Notes under the pieces: model-generated
The model's database searches: none
What the model saw: the letters and a program-made list of their open reading frames with translations, nothing else
What the model was told of the DNA's origin: nothing
Position numbers and translations under genes: made by a program
Part shown: one piece after another, positions 22,582 through 33,266 of the stretch
Layout: each line of letters starts with the position of its first letter
Position numbering within the stretch: the stretch's first letter is position 1
Assembly (NCBI GenBank): GCA_025093985.1
Contig: JACAAK010000003.1
Location: 124,001-188,000 of the forward strand
DNA from: Calvatia gigantea
Lineage: Eukaryota > Basidiomycota > Agaricomycetes > Agaricales > Lycoperdaceae
Direction of reading: 5' to 3'
DNA: 64,000 nt

Positions 22582-23730
22582 CTACTCGGAGTCTTCGGAA
22601 AAATCCTGGTGTTCCTCTGGCTTGGCTTCATCCATTGCTCGGATCTGTACTTTCTTCGGCGCGGTGCATGCTTTGGCTATGTGTCCGATTTTGCCGCAGT
22701 TGTAGCATGTTAGCCCTTTGGGTTTCTTGCAATCTTTGGACATGTGTCCGAATATTCCGCAGTTGTAGCATTTGGGTTCTCCTTTCGCATTGAACACATG
22801 TCGCCTGCTCCCTATCTCCATGGGTTCTCCCATTCCTCCATAAGTAGTTCCCGAGTTGGTTTTCTTATCTCCTCGGTATTCGGATGCTTCGTATCCTTGT
22901 CCGACTGCTAGTATAGCCTCTTTCCATTCTGGGTATGTATCGGGTCGTGCGGCTGGAGGGTAGCCTGTGATGGTGTGGATAATGTCTTGCCAGGCGTTTT
23001 TTCGCAACAGGAACATGGCGTGTCGGTTGTCAGTTTTTGCCTTGTTTTTCAGTACCTCAAATTCGATGAGGTAGTCGGCCGTGTTCCTATTCCCCTGTTT
23101 GAATTTTTCGATCTGCCATTCCGCTTTCGCGTTCATAGCATCATCTGAGAAGGTCCGTTTGAATTCTTCTGCGAAGATTTTCCAGTCCACAGAGTCTTCT
23201 CCTTCCAAAATTTGTGGCGCTTTCATTGCTGCATATGCTCCTGCTGTTCCTCCTCTTAGCCTGGCCAAGACTGCTATAGCTTTATCATCTGCCGTGCTGA
23301 CTTTGTTGAATTTCATGAAGAGTGTCATGGCTCTCCACCAGTCGTCGAACTTGGTTCGTGTTCCATCAAAGAACCCTGGGTCGGGCACAAGTCCCTTTGT
23401 GCTAGGGGCTGTGGTGGGTGCGGTATTGTCTGTCATTACTGAGGCTCCTGATTCTGATTCTGTTTCAGTGTCTTGGTTCTCTTGTTGTCCTAACTGTTCT
23501 TCTGCTATGTCGAGTTCGTCGAAGAGTTCTGATATAACTGCTTCTACTCCTGTTGGGTTTACTCCTTGTGTGGTTTCTCTGGGTTCGTTGTCTGTTACAA
23601 CCGTTTCTGGTACAGGTACTTCAGGGTTCCCTGCTTCTTCGTCTGATGACTCGGTTTCGCTGTCTATTTCAGGTTCGTCGTCTGTAACTTCGAGCTGCGG
23701 TTCTCTGTATTCGTCGGGGTTCGAGCTCAT
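22582..23730 (-). CDS. gag: gypsy Gag with two zinc knuckles
   Basis: 382 aa from the first good ATG (MSSNPDEYREPQ); the frame is open slightly further upstream but without an ATG. The N-terminal third is acidic (runs such as EIDSETESSDEEAG). The middle has the retrotransposon Gag fold signature around FDGTRTKFDDWWRAMTLFM and FAEEFKRTFSD. Near the C-terminus are two CCHC zinc knuckles, CYNCGIFGHMSKDC and CYNCGKIGHIAKAC, which by family knowledge bind the element RNA. It forms the particle shell. No internal stop. The stop at 22582 is followed after a few bases by the protease frame, as in many chromoviruses. Confidence 0.92.
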   Translation of the reverse strand: MSSNPDEYREPQLEVTDDEPEIDSETESSDEEAGNPEVPVPETVVTDNEPRETTQGVNPTGVEAVISELFDELDIAEEQLGQQENQDTETESESGASVMTDNTAPTTAPSTKGLVPDPGFFDGTRTKFDDWWRAMTLFMKFNKVSTADDKAIAVLARLRGGTAGAYAAMKAPQILEGEDSVDWKIFAEEFKRTFSDDAMNAKAEWQIEKFKQGNRNTADYLIEFEVLKNKAKTDNRHAMFLLRKNAWQDIIHTITGYPPAARPDTYPEWKEAILAVGQGYEASEYRGDKKTNSGTTYGGMGEPMEIGSRRHVFNAKGEPKCYNCGIFGHMSKDCKKPKGLTCYNCGKIGHIAKACTAPKKVQIRAMDEAKPEEHQDFSEDSE

Positions 23731-23811
23731 ATAATGGCTCCTGGGTTCGTCGTGGTTCGAGTCTTTTCCAACTCTGTTTCCTGCAAGGTGAGGTAATGAC
23801 ACTTAACCAAA

Positions 23812-24118
23812 TGTTACGACCTTAGTCGGTTTAGACCTCAGGTTGCAGCTCTGGCTAAGTCTTGAGGGCGAGTAAGGGAAAGAGAACAAAGGTGGTTAAG
23901 CGTACCAAATACAACAGGGTGTATGTACGCTTAAATACGTCTAGATCTATCCGGTTGAACGGATGGAGTAACTACATGAAACGTCCGGTCAAGGCGTAGT
24001 AGTTGGTACGAGTCATATCATCGGAGAACGCTGGACTAGAATAACTGAAACAGGTACGCAGATAGTTAGGAATGTAGAATAGCACGGAACTCGTTATGAT
24101 CGGTGAAAACTCATAACA
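23812..24118 (-). repeat. gypsy 5' LTR
   Basis: 307 bp; read on the minus strand it starts TGTTATGAG and ends CGTAACA (TG...CA). I see no difference from the 3' LTR. Just inside it a TGGTTAAGTGTC tract at 23798-23809 is a possible primer-binding site (the TGG would pair with a tRNA CCA end); the tRNA is not identified. Confidence 0.92.
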
Positions 24119-24439
24119 CATCCCTGCCCTTTTGAGTGTCCTTCAAATTGTTTTGGATGAAACAGGTTGGTTGGTAACATTTTGGAGGGCCTTTGTGACC
24201 TGAGAGGCATTATTGGCCTTGCAAGAGGTGAGAAGTCAAATGGCATATTTGGTATCAGAGGGGGAAAGCTTGCTTGGACAGCCACCAGTGGATTTGGAAA
24301 TTGTTGGCCTATATTTAGAGCGAACTCTAGAGATAGTACTGAGGGAATAACCAGTAGTGGAAGCAATTTGGGTAGCAGTATGTCCTTTGTCAAGGAGAAA
24401 GAGGATATGATCAATCTGAGAAGAAGAGAGAGGTTTCAT
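24119..24439 (-). pseudogene. Tc1-like transposase, N-terminal part
   Basis: First 107 codons of the transposase, starting MKPLSSSQIDHILFLL. It contains the helix-turn-helix DNA-binding region (HTATQIASTTGYSLSTISR). Two in-frame TGA stops, at 24236-24238 and 24143-24145, sit where arginine codons (CGA) are expected. The part ends at the CATCC duplication made by the gypsy insertion and continues in frame at 8683 once one duplicate is discounted. With the 3' part it would make about 338 aa, the usual Tc1 length. The stops and the insertion make it inactive. Confidence 0.85.
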
Positions 24440-24579
24440 GTCAACAAAAGATAAGTTATTGGGTTACTTTGGCCTGGAGAAGTAAGCTTTCATCTTTATA
24501 CACAATCTACTCTCATCATATGATTTTATTTGAATTTGTTTGAGAGCAGTAAACAGAGTTATGTGCCTGGAGAAGATGA

Positions 24580-24788
24580 GGGACAAAACCCTTCCAATGC
24601 ACTCATAATATTCAATAATTCATATCTCCATAGAAACAAAGTATAATATTAAATGCTTAAACATATTTGTAGATAAGAAGCATGACTACCTTCATTTAAA
24701 ATTTGAAATGAATTGGCTTAGTGGTTGCTGAGTTATTTGAGATTTCATGAAAAAGTCAAAATCATTGGAAGGGTTTTGTCCCTTACTG
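24580..24788. repeat. right end of Tc1-like element, compound inverted repeat
   Basis: Mirror image of the left end. The inner motif GGGACAAAACCCTTCCAATG is at 24580-24599 and the outer inverted copy is at 24763-24782, followed by TTACTG and the TA duplication. Spacing between the arms is close to that at the left end (163 against 164 bp). Confidence 0.85.
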
Positions 24789-24790
24789 TA

Positions 24791-25909
24791 GATTAATTTG
24801 AGTTTTTGAGTAGGCAATATGGATGAGGATGGTGTTATGTGTACCTGTGCAAAGTACGGAACACCTCGATGTCGTGAAGTAACCAAACGCCAAACCGCGC
24901 ATTCGAGGTCGCTATTTCCGTTCCGTGGCTACCGTTAAAAGAGCATAAGTAAATTCAAAAATACAGGATAATTGGAAATTTGACCCACTTCCAGCAATTG
25001 CTATCCTTAAATTTGGCAGCCAGATAGGATGACGAATGGCGAAGCTTGAAGGTTCGGTGACGTCTAAAAGAACAGGGCGAGCGACGGCAGCGTCGAGACA
25101 CAAGGAATTGGCACGATTGACGGACATTTCTTGATGTAACACTGTGCAGGCGGAGGACCCGAATCTGGGGTTAGGAGTTATTCAGGACGAGAACATAAAC
25201 CTCACATAAGCACCACGGACAATCGTGCACTCTCCCCCCGCCTCCTACGCTGACCCGGCAGAAATCCAGGCCAAGTTGGTCATCAAGGCGAGGAAGAAGG
25301 CCGCGTAACACCAAGCCAAAGTGGAGTAACACGAGTGGCCATTGGCACCCGGCTTTGGTCCTGGGCCAGGTATGTGTCGACACTATGGCCGTTGAGCGGT
25401 GAGTATTTGCTTGAGTGTTGCTTTCGTCACCATTGCCGGAGGGAGGAGAAGATGCAGCTACCCATCTTCGCAATTGTACGTTTAACGTTCACCTTCAGGC
25501 AACAGAGTGCTACACCACTATGTCAATTCTTCACATTGCGTAGAGTAACATTTGTAATCTAGACCATGACCCTAGAATGACCAATCACCTTGGAACGTAC
25601 CCACAAACTTCTTTGTTTTGGCCAATGCTTTCTTTGAGTATGACGTAGCATTCGGGAAATGAGACTGGGCGCGTGTTTTGGGGAAAGAAATTTAAACGCT
25701 GTAGTTGAATTGTACCACGTCGCGCCCTGGTACGCTCACGTAAATGCGTGCGCCTGGTAGAAGATTTCTCGTTCCCTTCTCGTCCCACGGCGCGGGTGAC
25801 TCCTCATTCTAATGTCCGGTGACCAGCTACAAGGTTCCTATACCAGGATCACACTTGGATAACGAAATGAATGGACCCACCAGTCGCTGAGATTGTAATT
25901 AATGAAGTT
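24791..25909. repeat. duplicated flank, no gene recognised
   Basis: Right flank of the Tc1-like element. It matches 36540-36900 (the GTACCTGTGCAA tract, the CGATGTCGTGA region and the element GAATCTGGGGTTAGGAGTT at 25161-25179). A minus-strand ORF at 25171-25473 is not kept in the other copies. No gene I can support. Confidence 0.55.
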
Positions 25910-26280
25910 GTCACGGGCCTGCCTGGCCCAGGCACTCGAGCAGGAACCGAAGGGAACAAGATGCATGACCGTGCGAAATGCTGGGAGGAGGCGAATGGGG
26001 GAGGCGTCGAGGAGGTCGAACAGATGTCCTTGGTTGACCAGGACAAAGATGCAAGAATATGCTGCTTTCAAGACCGCAAGAGTCATAGAAAGCAATCATC
26101 AAAATCATTTCGTGTACCTTGCCCGAAATATCTCAGTAAAATAGTATACGAAGGACATCGATAGTTGAGCACGAAAGGTGGTCGGCTATACGGGATAATC
26201 TCAGCATCTTCCTACACGGTATGCGTATGGGCTAACAGAATTGAATGCTCGCCGCCCCTGCAAACAAGGCTGTCCAGTGA

Positions 26281-27003
26281 TTAGCTAGTCCTCTGCATCT
26301 CTTTGTCGACCTTCTCCCTCCCACCACCGATCCAATCATCCCAACAAATCGCCAATCGCGCTGTATCTCTCCCAGGATGTTCCTCTCTCGGATCCCCTTT
26401 CCTCACCTGTTTCCTCCCCACGAGTTTGGCTCGATCAACAGGTAGCACGCGAGCCCATCGCAAGACCGCCTCGTGCTTCATCCCCAACCTTTCCGCAAGT
26501 GCAATACTGTGGGTGTTGAGTACATCCGCGCTCCAACAGACTCTCCGTAATCCCAAGCCGGTCGGACCACCTGATGGGTCGGAGGTGGGGTTGAGGAGCC
26601 AATGCAACAGGAGTCCGATCACGTTAGACGAGACATGTGTACGGTGAAAGTCAGGAAGGATGGTCAACCCGATCTCGACCGAGAGGTGTTCTGTTGAGAC
26701 GTCGATGACTCGGAGAATTATCATTCCAGCGAATCCTTCGTTTACGCTCTCTCGTGTTTTGTCAAAGACGGCGAAGGCAAGATATGTGTGCGGAGTTCCA
26801 ATCGTTTCTTCATACCACGAATCGAATGGTTCACGGGGGTTGAACGGTCCAAAGAAACGAAAATCTAATAGTTCAGGGTGAGTTTTGATTGATTCAACGA
26901 ACCTCGGTGAATGGAGTGACAGGACCCATGGTGTGAGTTTGAGACGAGCGTTTTCAAGGATGGAGGGAGCGGGGAAGCAGAAGTCTCCACTAGAGCCGAC
27001 CAT
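26281..27003 (-). CDS. GNAT acetyltransferase G3
   Basis: 240 aa, intact single exon, starts MVGSSGDFCFPAPSILEN. Same RimJ/RimL-like layout as G2: FAVFDKTRESVNEGFAGMI, VEIGLTILPDFHRTH, VCWSADVLNTHSIALAER, and a basic tail ending KEMQRTS. Likely transfers acetyl from acetyl-CoA to an unknown amine in the cytosol; no targeting signal is seen. It is the source of G2. Among the duplicated GNAT genes, G5 (37719) is the next most similar, then G4 (33624, frameshifted) and G1 (920, relic). The single-exon structure in an intron-rich neighbourhood is notable. Confidence 0.87.
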   Translation of the reverse strand: MVGSSGDFCFPAPSILENARLKLTPWVLSLHSPRFVESIKTHPELLDFRFFGPFNPREPFDSWYEETIGTPHTYLAFAVFDKTRESVNEGFAGMIILRVIDVSTEHLSVEIGLTILPDFHRTHVSSNVIGLLLHWLLNPTSDPSGGPTGLGLRRVCWSADVLNTHSIALAERLGMKHEAVLRWARVLPVDRAKLVGRKQVRKGDPREEHPGRDTARLAICWDDWIGGGREKVDKEMQRTS

Positions 27004-27218
27004 GGTCGTCAGCCTTTAACCCAGTCGAAGTTCCGTGTAAGCGAATTTTGATGATTTATTCTGACTCACATGATGTCGTGAAAAATGACCAAAGAATAGC
27101 CCATCTGATCTCTCTCCGTTAAAATACACGGGTTCTATTACCTCGGTACGCAGAAGAAAGCTTCACGTGTGCAATTTTTATTAGGCCTCTCTATCTGGGG
27201 GTTATTTTGGGGTGGGGG

Positions 27219-27569
27219 TTAGAACATTCGAGGCAGGGAACAGGAAACTGACCCTACAAACGATGAGTGAACGAGAAGATGCACTTTGGAGATTGACGCG
27301 AGTGCTTCTCGTATCAAAACCCTGGGGGTCCTCTTGAGGTCTGCCACAACTTCTGCCAATATGTCCGACATGAAGATCTGGCTGACTTCCATCAAATATG
27401 GATCCATAAGGACTACTTTCTTGCCAAGGCCCCAGTACGAATATACGCAATGTGCAGGAATTAGAACCCCAGCGTGCATGACTGGCCCCTCATGGATGAC
27501 GGATCTCATGTGTGCCACAAGGGAGCAGAGTATGCGTATGAGAGGGTTCATAGTTACAACCCGGACCAA
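27219..27569 (-). CDS. doubtful ORF in block D, 116 aa
   Basis: Open frame starting MVRVVTMNPLIRIL, with a central SYWGLGKKVVLMDPYL segment and SQIFMSDILAEVV. It is present in the fragment at 11.5 kb, there cut to 84 aa. Diverged copies at 4.1, 34.5 and 38.7 kb keep some peptide similarity but not the frame. No domain recognised. It lies 215 bp upstream of GNAT G3 on the same strand. Confidence 0.25.
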   Translation of the reverse strand: MVRVVTMNPLIRILCSLVAHMRSVIHEGPVMHAGVLIPAHCVYSYWGLGKKVVLMDPYLMEVSQIFMSDILAEVVADLKRTPRVLIREALASISKVHLLVHSSFVGSVSCSLPRMF

Positions 27570-27910
27570 CTAAAACACCCTAGCGATGACCTTGATGAAG
27601 AGATGATTAACGCGGATATGTACACAATACACAAAACATCCTTAAGGCCACGAAATGACGTGGCAATGCATTTTGGGGTGGCAATCCTCCTATGCAGCTT
27701 GTATGAGAGGAGTACAGGTAAGTGGGGGCGGAGAATGTGGGACGAGCGATGTTTAACGCAGCAATCCCCATCCCAGGCTTCAGTGGTTAAGAAGGTTGGA
27801 TGTTGAAGGCTTGCTCAGGGCCTGGAGGGCAAATAGCGTTACGAGTCGCGCACAGAATAAGCAAATGAACGAACAATGGAAGTGTCCAGACGCAATTGAA
27901 GCCTTGACAT

Positions 27911-29634
27911 GATCAGGCAGAGTGAGGAGCGTAAGACCCAAATCTCGCACTGTAAGTTGTTTTAAGCGCCATTTTGGTATATTGAACAAATATGTGGGGT
28001 ATGGGCTGTGTTAAACGTTATCAGGACCAGTAACAGCAAGGAAATAGGGATAGAAAAACGGTAGCGAGACATACCGAGGTGTTTCTTATCTACGAATCCA
28101 CTTCCTACAATTCGTTTGATACGAAAGTCAGGCCTCGCGAGACATTTCCATCGGGGCAGCGCCTATGGGAGAACCGCTTCCTCCCCGGAGTTGCTTGTTT
28201 GAAAGTGCATAAACTGTTACCACATCGTGGAATTCCGGCATTCGTATGGAGGAAAGATGTCGCGCAAAATTCAAAAGGGTCTGTCCTTACCATCTGTATC
28301 AGTCGAAACAGTTGACTAACGGGTATCGATGCATACCTGTCCATCGCATACAACACCCAGACGGTTGCGAAGTGGACGGACGACGCGTTCCAAGCATTCG
28401 AGGTCGGCACCCCTCATTCGTAGCTTTTATGAACAAAAAACAAGGTTTCACGTACCCACACAATCCTCATCCTAGGTTTTAACGACATCACAGGTGCTGT
28501 AGGGAATGATGAGTACTGGAATGATGGAGACGTTGAGACGCGAAGACCGATTGACGCAAAGGTTCACAAGGGTGACCCGAAACCGGGGTTAGGAGTTCCT
28601 GCAGCGAATTTATGATACCCGACTCCGAAGGTATACCTCTCAAGATAAGCAAAACTTCTTTTGCTCCTTGCAAGTACAGGGCCGACAATGAAAACTGAAA
28701 TTCCCAAACACAGAGCACGAGATAACCTGTGGCGCGTACTCTACTCAAATAGAATGAGAAGCTTTGACCAAAAGTGTTGCAGATTCTACAGATATAATGA
28801 CCATGCGGCGCCGCCCAGAAGTGAGTTGTGCTGTATGGTCGAGGCTCAGAAAGCCTCGGCTAGCCATTGCACCTTGCACCCCCCACCCGAGCAGAGGTAT
28901 GGGGTACGAATGTTCTCCGTAGCCATGTTATCCGACACAAGCTCATTTGTAGCCCATGACCATCTGCTGGAACATAGGACGTCCCGGAGAACGAACTTGA
29001 GTCTAAAATCAGTAATGTTGGGTCACGAGTTCAGGTAGGTTTCGAGGCATGATTCTGAAAGACAGCCGGCGGTAAGGGATGAATACCAGTGAACCCCAGC
29101 CAATAGCGAGTTGGCCTTAGAAGGTTGAGCGCAATCGAAGGCGCTGAAGGGCCTATTGGACATATGGCGGTCCTGCTCAGAGGGTCGGGGCCGAGTTTAA
29201 GGCGGGCAGGGACCCCCCAAAACTGTTGATGGCGGCTTTTCCTGAACTACTTCAAGGTGATCGGTTCTAAGGGGGTAGGTCAGTGCACCGTGAATACAGT
29301 GGTGTTGGTAGGAATATGAGATCCACGAAACATTTCTTCGAGAAACATTTCTACAAATATCAAAAATAGTCCGTTTCCATAGAAGACCAGTGGAGAACTG
29401 GACTCATCAATTCTATGCGCAAACAACTAAGGCAGTTCGAAGAATCATTGATATAATGGTAGGCTAGTATACGTGAGCGGCGAGTCGGGTCTGAAAAGAC
29501 TCCGTACCGAAGCTCGTAGACACTCTGAGGGCACAACTTCTCCATAGGCCCTGAACTTTGCCTACCCAAGATGTCGATGCCAGTAATCCACCACTACTCC
29601 AGACAACAATACCTCTGACATCTGCCAATCCACC
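27911..29634. repeat. duplicated non-coding blocks
   Basis: 28.07-28.33 kb repeats blocks at 35.9-36.1 and 39.5-39.8 kb (GAGACATTTCCATCGGGGCA and related forms). 28.49-28.62 kb repeats 39.97-40.08 kb. The reading frames differ between copies, so no gene is called. Confidence 0.5.
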
Positions 29635-31735
29635 CTAGAACGTCCAATCTCCTTGGAGCGAACTAATACCACCCTGTTTTTGAGCGGAACTCCTTTCTGG
29701 AACTGATGATGTCAGGGCGGGGGTCCCACTGGAGAATACACCCAAAGTTCCGGACACAACCGTTTTGGAGAATTCTTTAGCCTTCTTCGACTCTGCGGCA
29801 AACTTGCTCTGCGCTTTGCACGAACAAGGTTTCCAGCGATAGGCGAACTTTGCCCGCAAGCTCGCTGGAGCTGAAACTAAACGCCTGGGCTCGGATTCTT
29901 TAAGCGGGGGGTGCCTTCTAAGGTTCGTCGCTATGGCGAGGATCTGGGACCAGAACAGTTGAAGATTTTCCGTATCGAGTGCTGGATCAATCCAGAGGGG
30001 CGGGATTTGTGATATTGTTGACAGGTCAGGGTCAGGGTCAACGAAGTGTTGAGGATGCAAAGATGGAGTGTACAATCTGTTACTGATGAAGATGCTTCGG
30101 AAGTCACTAACGACGTTGTCCTTGCTCTTATCAGATGATGGATCCGATGTGGCCCACTCCCATCCATCGGGGTGCAGGATTTCTTTCAAAAGCTCCTCCT
30201 CAGAATACGCCAGAAGGTTTCCTAAAATGCATTCAACGCATTTAGGACTACCTAAGAAATATGTAAGCCACGCAATCTGGGGCACCATGAGTGGTACTTA
30301 CCGTTGCTATAAGCAGACTCTTTGTGGCTGATGGCGATGGGATTTTTTAGAAGCTAATCCAAGTCCAAGAATAAGTTCATGTACAGCGTACTCCAACATT
30401 TCAGAAACGCACTTGCTTAAGTAGGTGAATGACCGCATCGACATGGGTGTGAGCATTCAAAATGGCTTCCCGGACACATTCTCGATGCACTGGAACGGTT
30501 TGAAGCGCCGTAAATGAGTCTTGGTCCAACGGAAAGATGTCCAGGATCTTGAGTTTGTGGACACATTGTTCCATTGCCCAGGTCGACGAAAAAGCAGAGA
30601 GTAAGGACACAAATGCCTTTGCGAAAAGCCGCAATAATCCAGACAAAGATGACGACGTCTCTGGAGGTAAATTGCTACGAGACACTGTAAACTTGGTTTC
30701 ATCGTGGAGGGGAGCGACCCACCTGAGGTCACAGGATTGGAGATAGGAGAGCGCACTAGTAATTTCTTCACCTAACATCCTTGTCAGTGTATCCGATTTC
30801 CACTGTGTACCCTGTGTTGAGTATCTAGCCAGAACCCGAACGGAATCCTCTCTTCCCAGGATACAATCTCCGAAAAGGTAGTCCATTAAGGGGCTACTGA
30901 GTGTGGCTGAACCGGCGGTCTCATAGTGCGGCCTCAGAGGTAGCCAATACAAGCAAACCTAAGGAGGTGCTACTGTTCAGATACGCGTCTACTGGGAATA
31001 AGGTGGATATAGCATACGCGGGTGATGTGTCGCTGATGCATTACGACGATGTCGGACGCGAATGGTGTAATTTCAATTTCCTCAGGGTTGAGTGAACTCC
31101 AAAGTCGCGCAAGTTCTGTTGCTCGTGTCTCAAAAGAGGGCACCTTTCTATCTTCTATAGCACCAAAATACTTGTCAATAAAATCCATGGACTTGTCAGC
31201 TGTTGCAGGTCACCGTCAGGAAACGATGTGAACAAAGATTTACAGCACCCACTAAATGCATTGCCAGAGTGCCTCTGCCGCCACGCCTGATGCCCCGTCG
31301 TGAGTTGGGTTCCAGAGAGACTAGACAAAGAGAGAGAGAGAACGTACTGCTTTAACAGCGGGTTGAAGCTCGGCGCATCGAGTTCTAGTGGCCTCAATAG
31401 CCAGAACGACCGACCGATATTGAGAGTGAACCTTGCTGACGTTGGTTTTGTCAGGCTCTGAGAAGAAGACGATAATCTCATGGGCAAGCTTGATGGAGGT
31501 CGCTCCTAATTCAAAGCATTTCTTCCAGACTTCGCCTATCGCCTCCTCGGCATTACGACGGCCTTTTGAGGTCGGTCTATTCCTATATGCACACCTGTCG
31601 TCTAACTTAGCCAGAAATGTATCCAACCTGTCACGAATAGGCACACTCAGTTGTTTGTTCTAAAAGGTCCTCGACAGCACCAACGAAGTTGGTGGAGGCA
31701 TATTCGAGAGAGGTCAGCGTACCAGCGCTCGCCAT
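29635..31735 (-). CDS. family A protein A2, intact, 7 exons
   Basis: Paralogue of A1 with the same exon plan: 31735..31635, 31594..31344, 31199..31018, 30958..30723, 30674..30413, 30353..30302 and 30251..29635. All phases match and the total is again 1701 nt (566 aa), although exons 2 and 7 differ in length from A1. It starts MASAGTLTSLEYAS and ends LQGDWTF. It keeps VWKKCFELGA, RVLARYSTQG, LSAFSSTWA and the cysteine pair CVECILGN. Introns are 40, 144, 59, 48, 59 and 50 nt. No stop or frameshift was found. Splice-site conservation with A1 and open frames despite clear sequence divergence suggest selection for a protein. Function is unknown. Confidence 0.73.
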
Positions 31736-32819
31736 TGTGTAATGTCGCTTGTCAATCGAGGAGAGAAAGCGAGAACAAGATGGGCACGCGTTTATTAAGG
31801 TTCACTCTCGTGGGACAACTTCTGCTAGTTTTGCACAGGTGGCTTGAATAGTACAGGGACCTCAACCATATATGTCGATTCGCCTCAAGTTGCATCTCCT
31901 TCCACAACTATTCTGGACGTGCAGACCCCAAAACCATTGATATCTATCAAATCCTGACATTTTTGGTGGAATAACACCCACGCATATGCCTGCCAAGCTA
32001 ACGGAGACAACACAGGAGTTGGATGATAGCCATCGCCATGTGATTTCTTGCACGATTCAGAGCTGATGAGCATGGTTGGCAAGTTGCCCTTTGGAGGAAA
32101 AGGGATGTCAAGGGTCGTGCGATGCAGGACAAGGGAACACCAGGACAAACTGGGGTGCCTGGCATGATTTGATTAGGGAAAAGCCACTATCACTCCAAGT
32201 CAATACACACACTTGTTTTTGTCGAACGAAGAGTACGCCATCCATTCTGTTCCTCCTGGAATATGTGGTGGTGCTGTTCATGTGGGGGAGGCTATGAAAT
32301 AATGACTTCGCAGTGGTGAGAGCTTGGATACTGAGTGCTGAGCATTGACCGTTGAGAAGTTTTGTGTAGAAATGAGCCTATAAACCAACTCACTTATTTA
32401 CTATCCGTGTTCGGCCCGGGCAACCGACGTTAGAAGAGGATCTTGCAGAAGACAAACCTGGACAAGTCACGATCACGGTTGAAACAACATATTAACGCCA
32501 AGGGCGCCACATTTGACGGGTGGTACACGAGCATTCAAGAGAGTTTGTCAGCGTGATCTCGTCGACCTAGAGTATTCGGGGATGAGGAGGCCATTGACAT
32601 GTAAGCAGTGTCCATCTTGAGTTCTCGTGATGGCTGGCTTCAAGTCGGAAGGGTCTACGGTGTTACAAGCGTTGAAGAGGCTAGTGCAATGAGGTATCGA
32701 GATGTGAAGATCTGGCATAATTAATCCCTGATTGTAAAACACAATGCATATCAGCGCGAGAGGAGCCGATCTAAGGTTAGGTTTGCATGGTGCACGATCC
32801 GTGTTTGCTCGTTTGCTGC
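31736..32819. repeat. duplicated upstream flank of A2
   Basis: Matches the flanks upstream of A1 (6.9-7.2 kb) and A3 (46.8-47.4 kb), including the CATATATGTCGATTCGC region. No supported gene. Confidence 0.5.
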
Positions 32820-33266
32820 CTATGTTAACTGGCGCTTGGCAAGTAAAGTAGCGATGTGGCAGGCCTTGAGCTGAGATATAGTAGTTTTTGGAGTCGTGGC
32901 ATTGTGTAGAACGACTCGAGGGCCGGAATGTATTCGCTTTGAAGCATTCGCGAAGGGAACGATGATATAAAAGTAGGATTGCAACGAAACTGGAGAAGGG
33001 AGGAACTCTAGGAACGGTTGGTTACAAGTACATTCATTATGTGGGATGACGTACAGACCCTGGTCTCTGTCAAAGGCAAGGTTGGGGCGCGGTTCGGGCG
33101 CGGTTTGACGTCGAGTATCCCGCCCGCCGATGGTAGCACCTCTGTAACCCCTTATGAGCGAAAGTCCATCTGCAGCACTAGAATACGAGTGGAATTCATA
33201 GTATGTCCCAACAGTTCTATAAGAAGGTGTAGGTTGCGGTGTCCACTGCCTGAGTTCCACGAACAA
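32820..33266 (-). CDS. hypothetical ORF, 148 aa
   Basis: Longest open frame in this interval, starting MFVELRQWTPQPTPSYRTVG. It is present once in the window, contains CTCNQPFLEFLPSP and a hydrophobic SYFYIIVPFANA stretch, and has no motif I recognise. It may be an exon of a larger gene or a chance ORF. Unlike the surrounding sequence I found no second copy, so paralogue comparison cannot help. The remaining 33267-33623 shows no gene. Confidence 0.3.
   Translation of the reverse strand: MFVELRQWTPQPTPSYRTVGTYYEFHSYSSAADGLSLIRGYRGATIGGRDTRRQTAPEPRPNLAFDRDQGLYVIPHNECTCNQPFLEFLPSPVSLQSYFYIIVPFANASKRIHSGPRVVLHNATTPKTTISQLKACHIATLLAKRQLT

Larger units (their letters stand above)
8689..24118 (-). 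mobile_element. Ty3/gypsy LTR retrotransposon with chromodomain, second layer
   Basis: Minus-strand element with two 307-bp LTRs (23812-24118 is the 5' LTR, 8689-8995 the 3' LTR) that look identical by eye. It is flanked by the 5-bp duplication CATCC (8684-8688 and 24119-24123) and lies inside the Tc1-like transposase gene. Order on the minus strand: 5' LTR, gag, protease, reverse transcriptase, RNase H, integrase, chromodomain, accessory ORF, 3' LTR. It is itself interrupted by the copia element within the accessory ORF. Two nonsense codons and one frameshift in pol make this copy non-autonomous, yet the LTRs suggest a recent insertion. Confidence 0.94.
7749..24788 (-). mobile_element. Tc1/mariner-like DNA transposon, outermost of the nest
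   Basis: Both ends start with CAGTAAGGGACAAAACCC in inverted orientation and are flanked by TA (7747-7748 and 24789-24790), the duplication typical of Tc1/mariner elements. Without the 15.4-kb gypsy insertion the element is about 1.6 kb. Its only gene is a minus-strand transposase, now split. The insertion site can be read from paralogous sequence at about 36520-36570, which runs from GTTCTTGCGACC straight into the right flank without the element, with TG where the target had TA. Confidence 0.93.
25910..27910. repeat. donor locus of the 2001-bp fragment
   Basis: Same length and almost the same sequence as 10133-12133. The homology stops abruptly at both edges, while this locus continues on the right (GATCAGGCAGAGTGAGG) into sequence shared with the block near 34.9 kb. 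It is therefore the resident copy. Contains GNAT gene G3 and block D. Confidence 0.92.
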
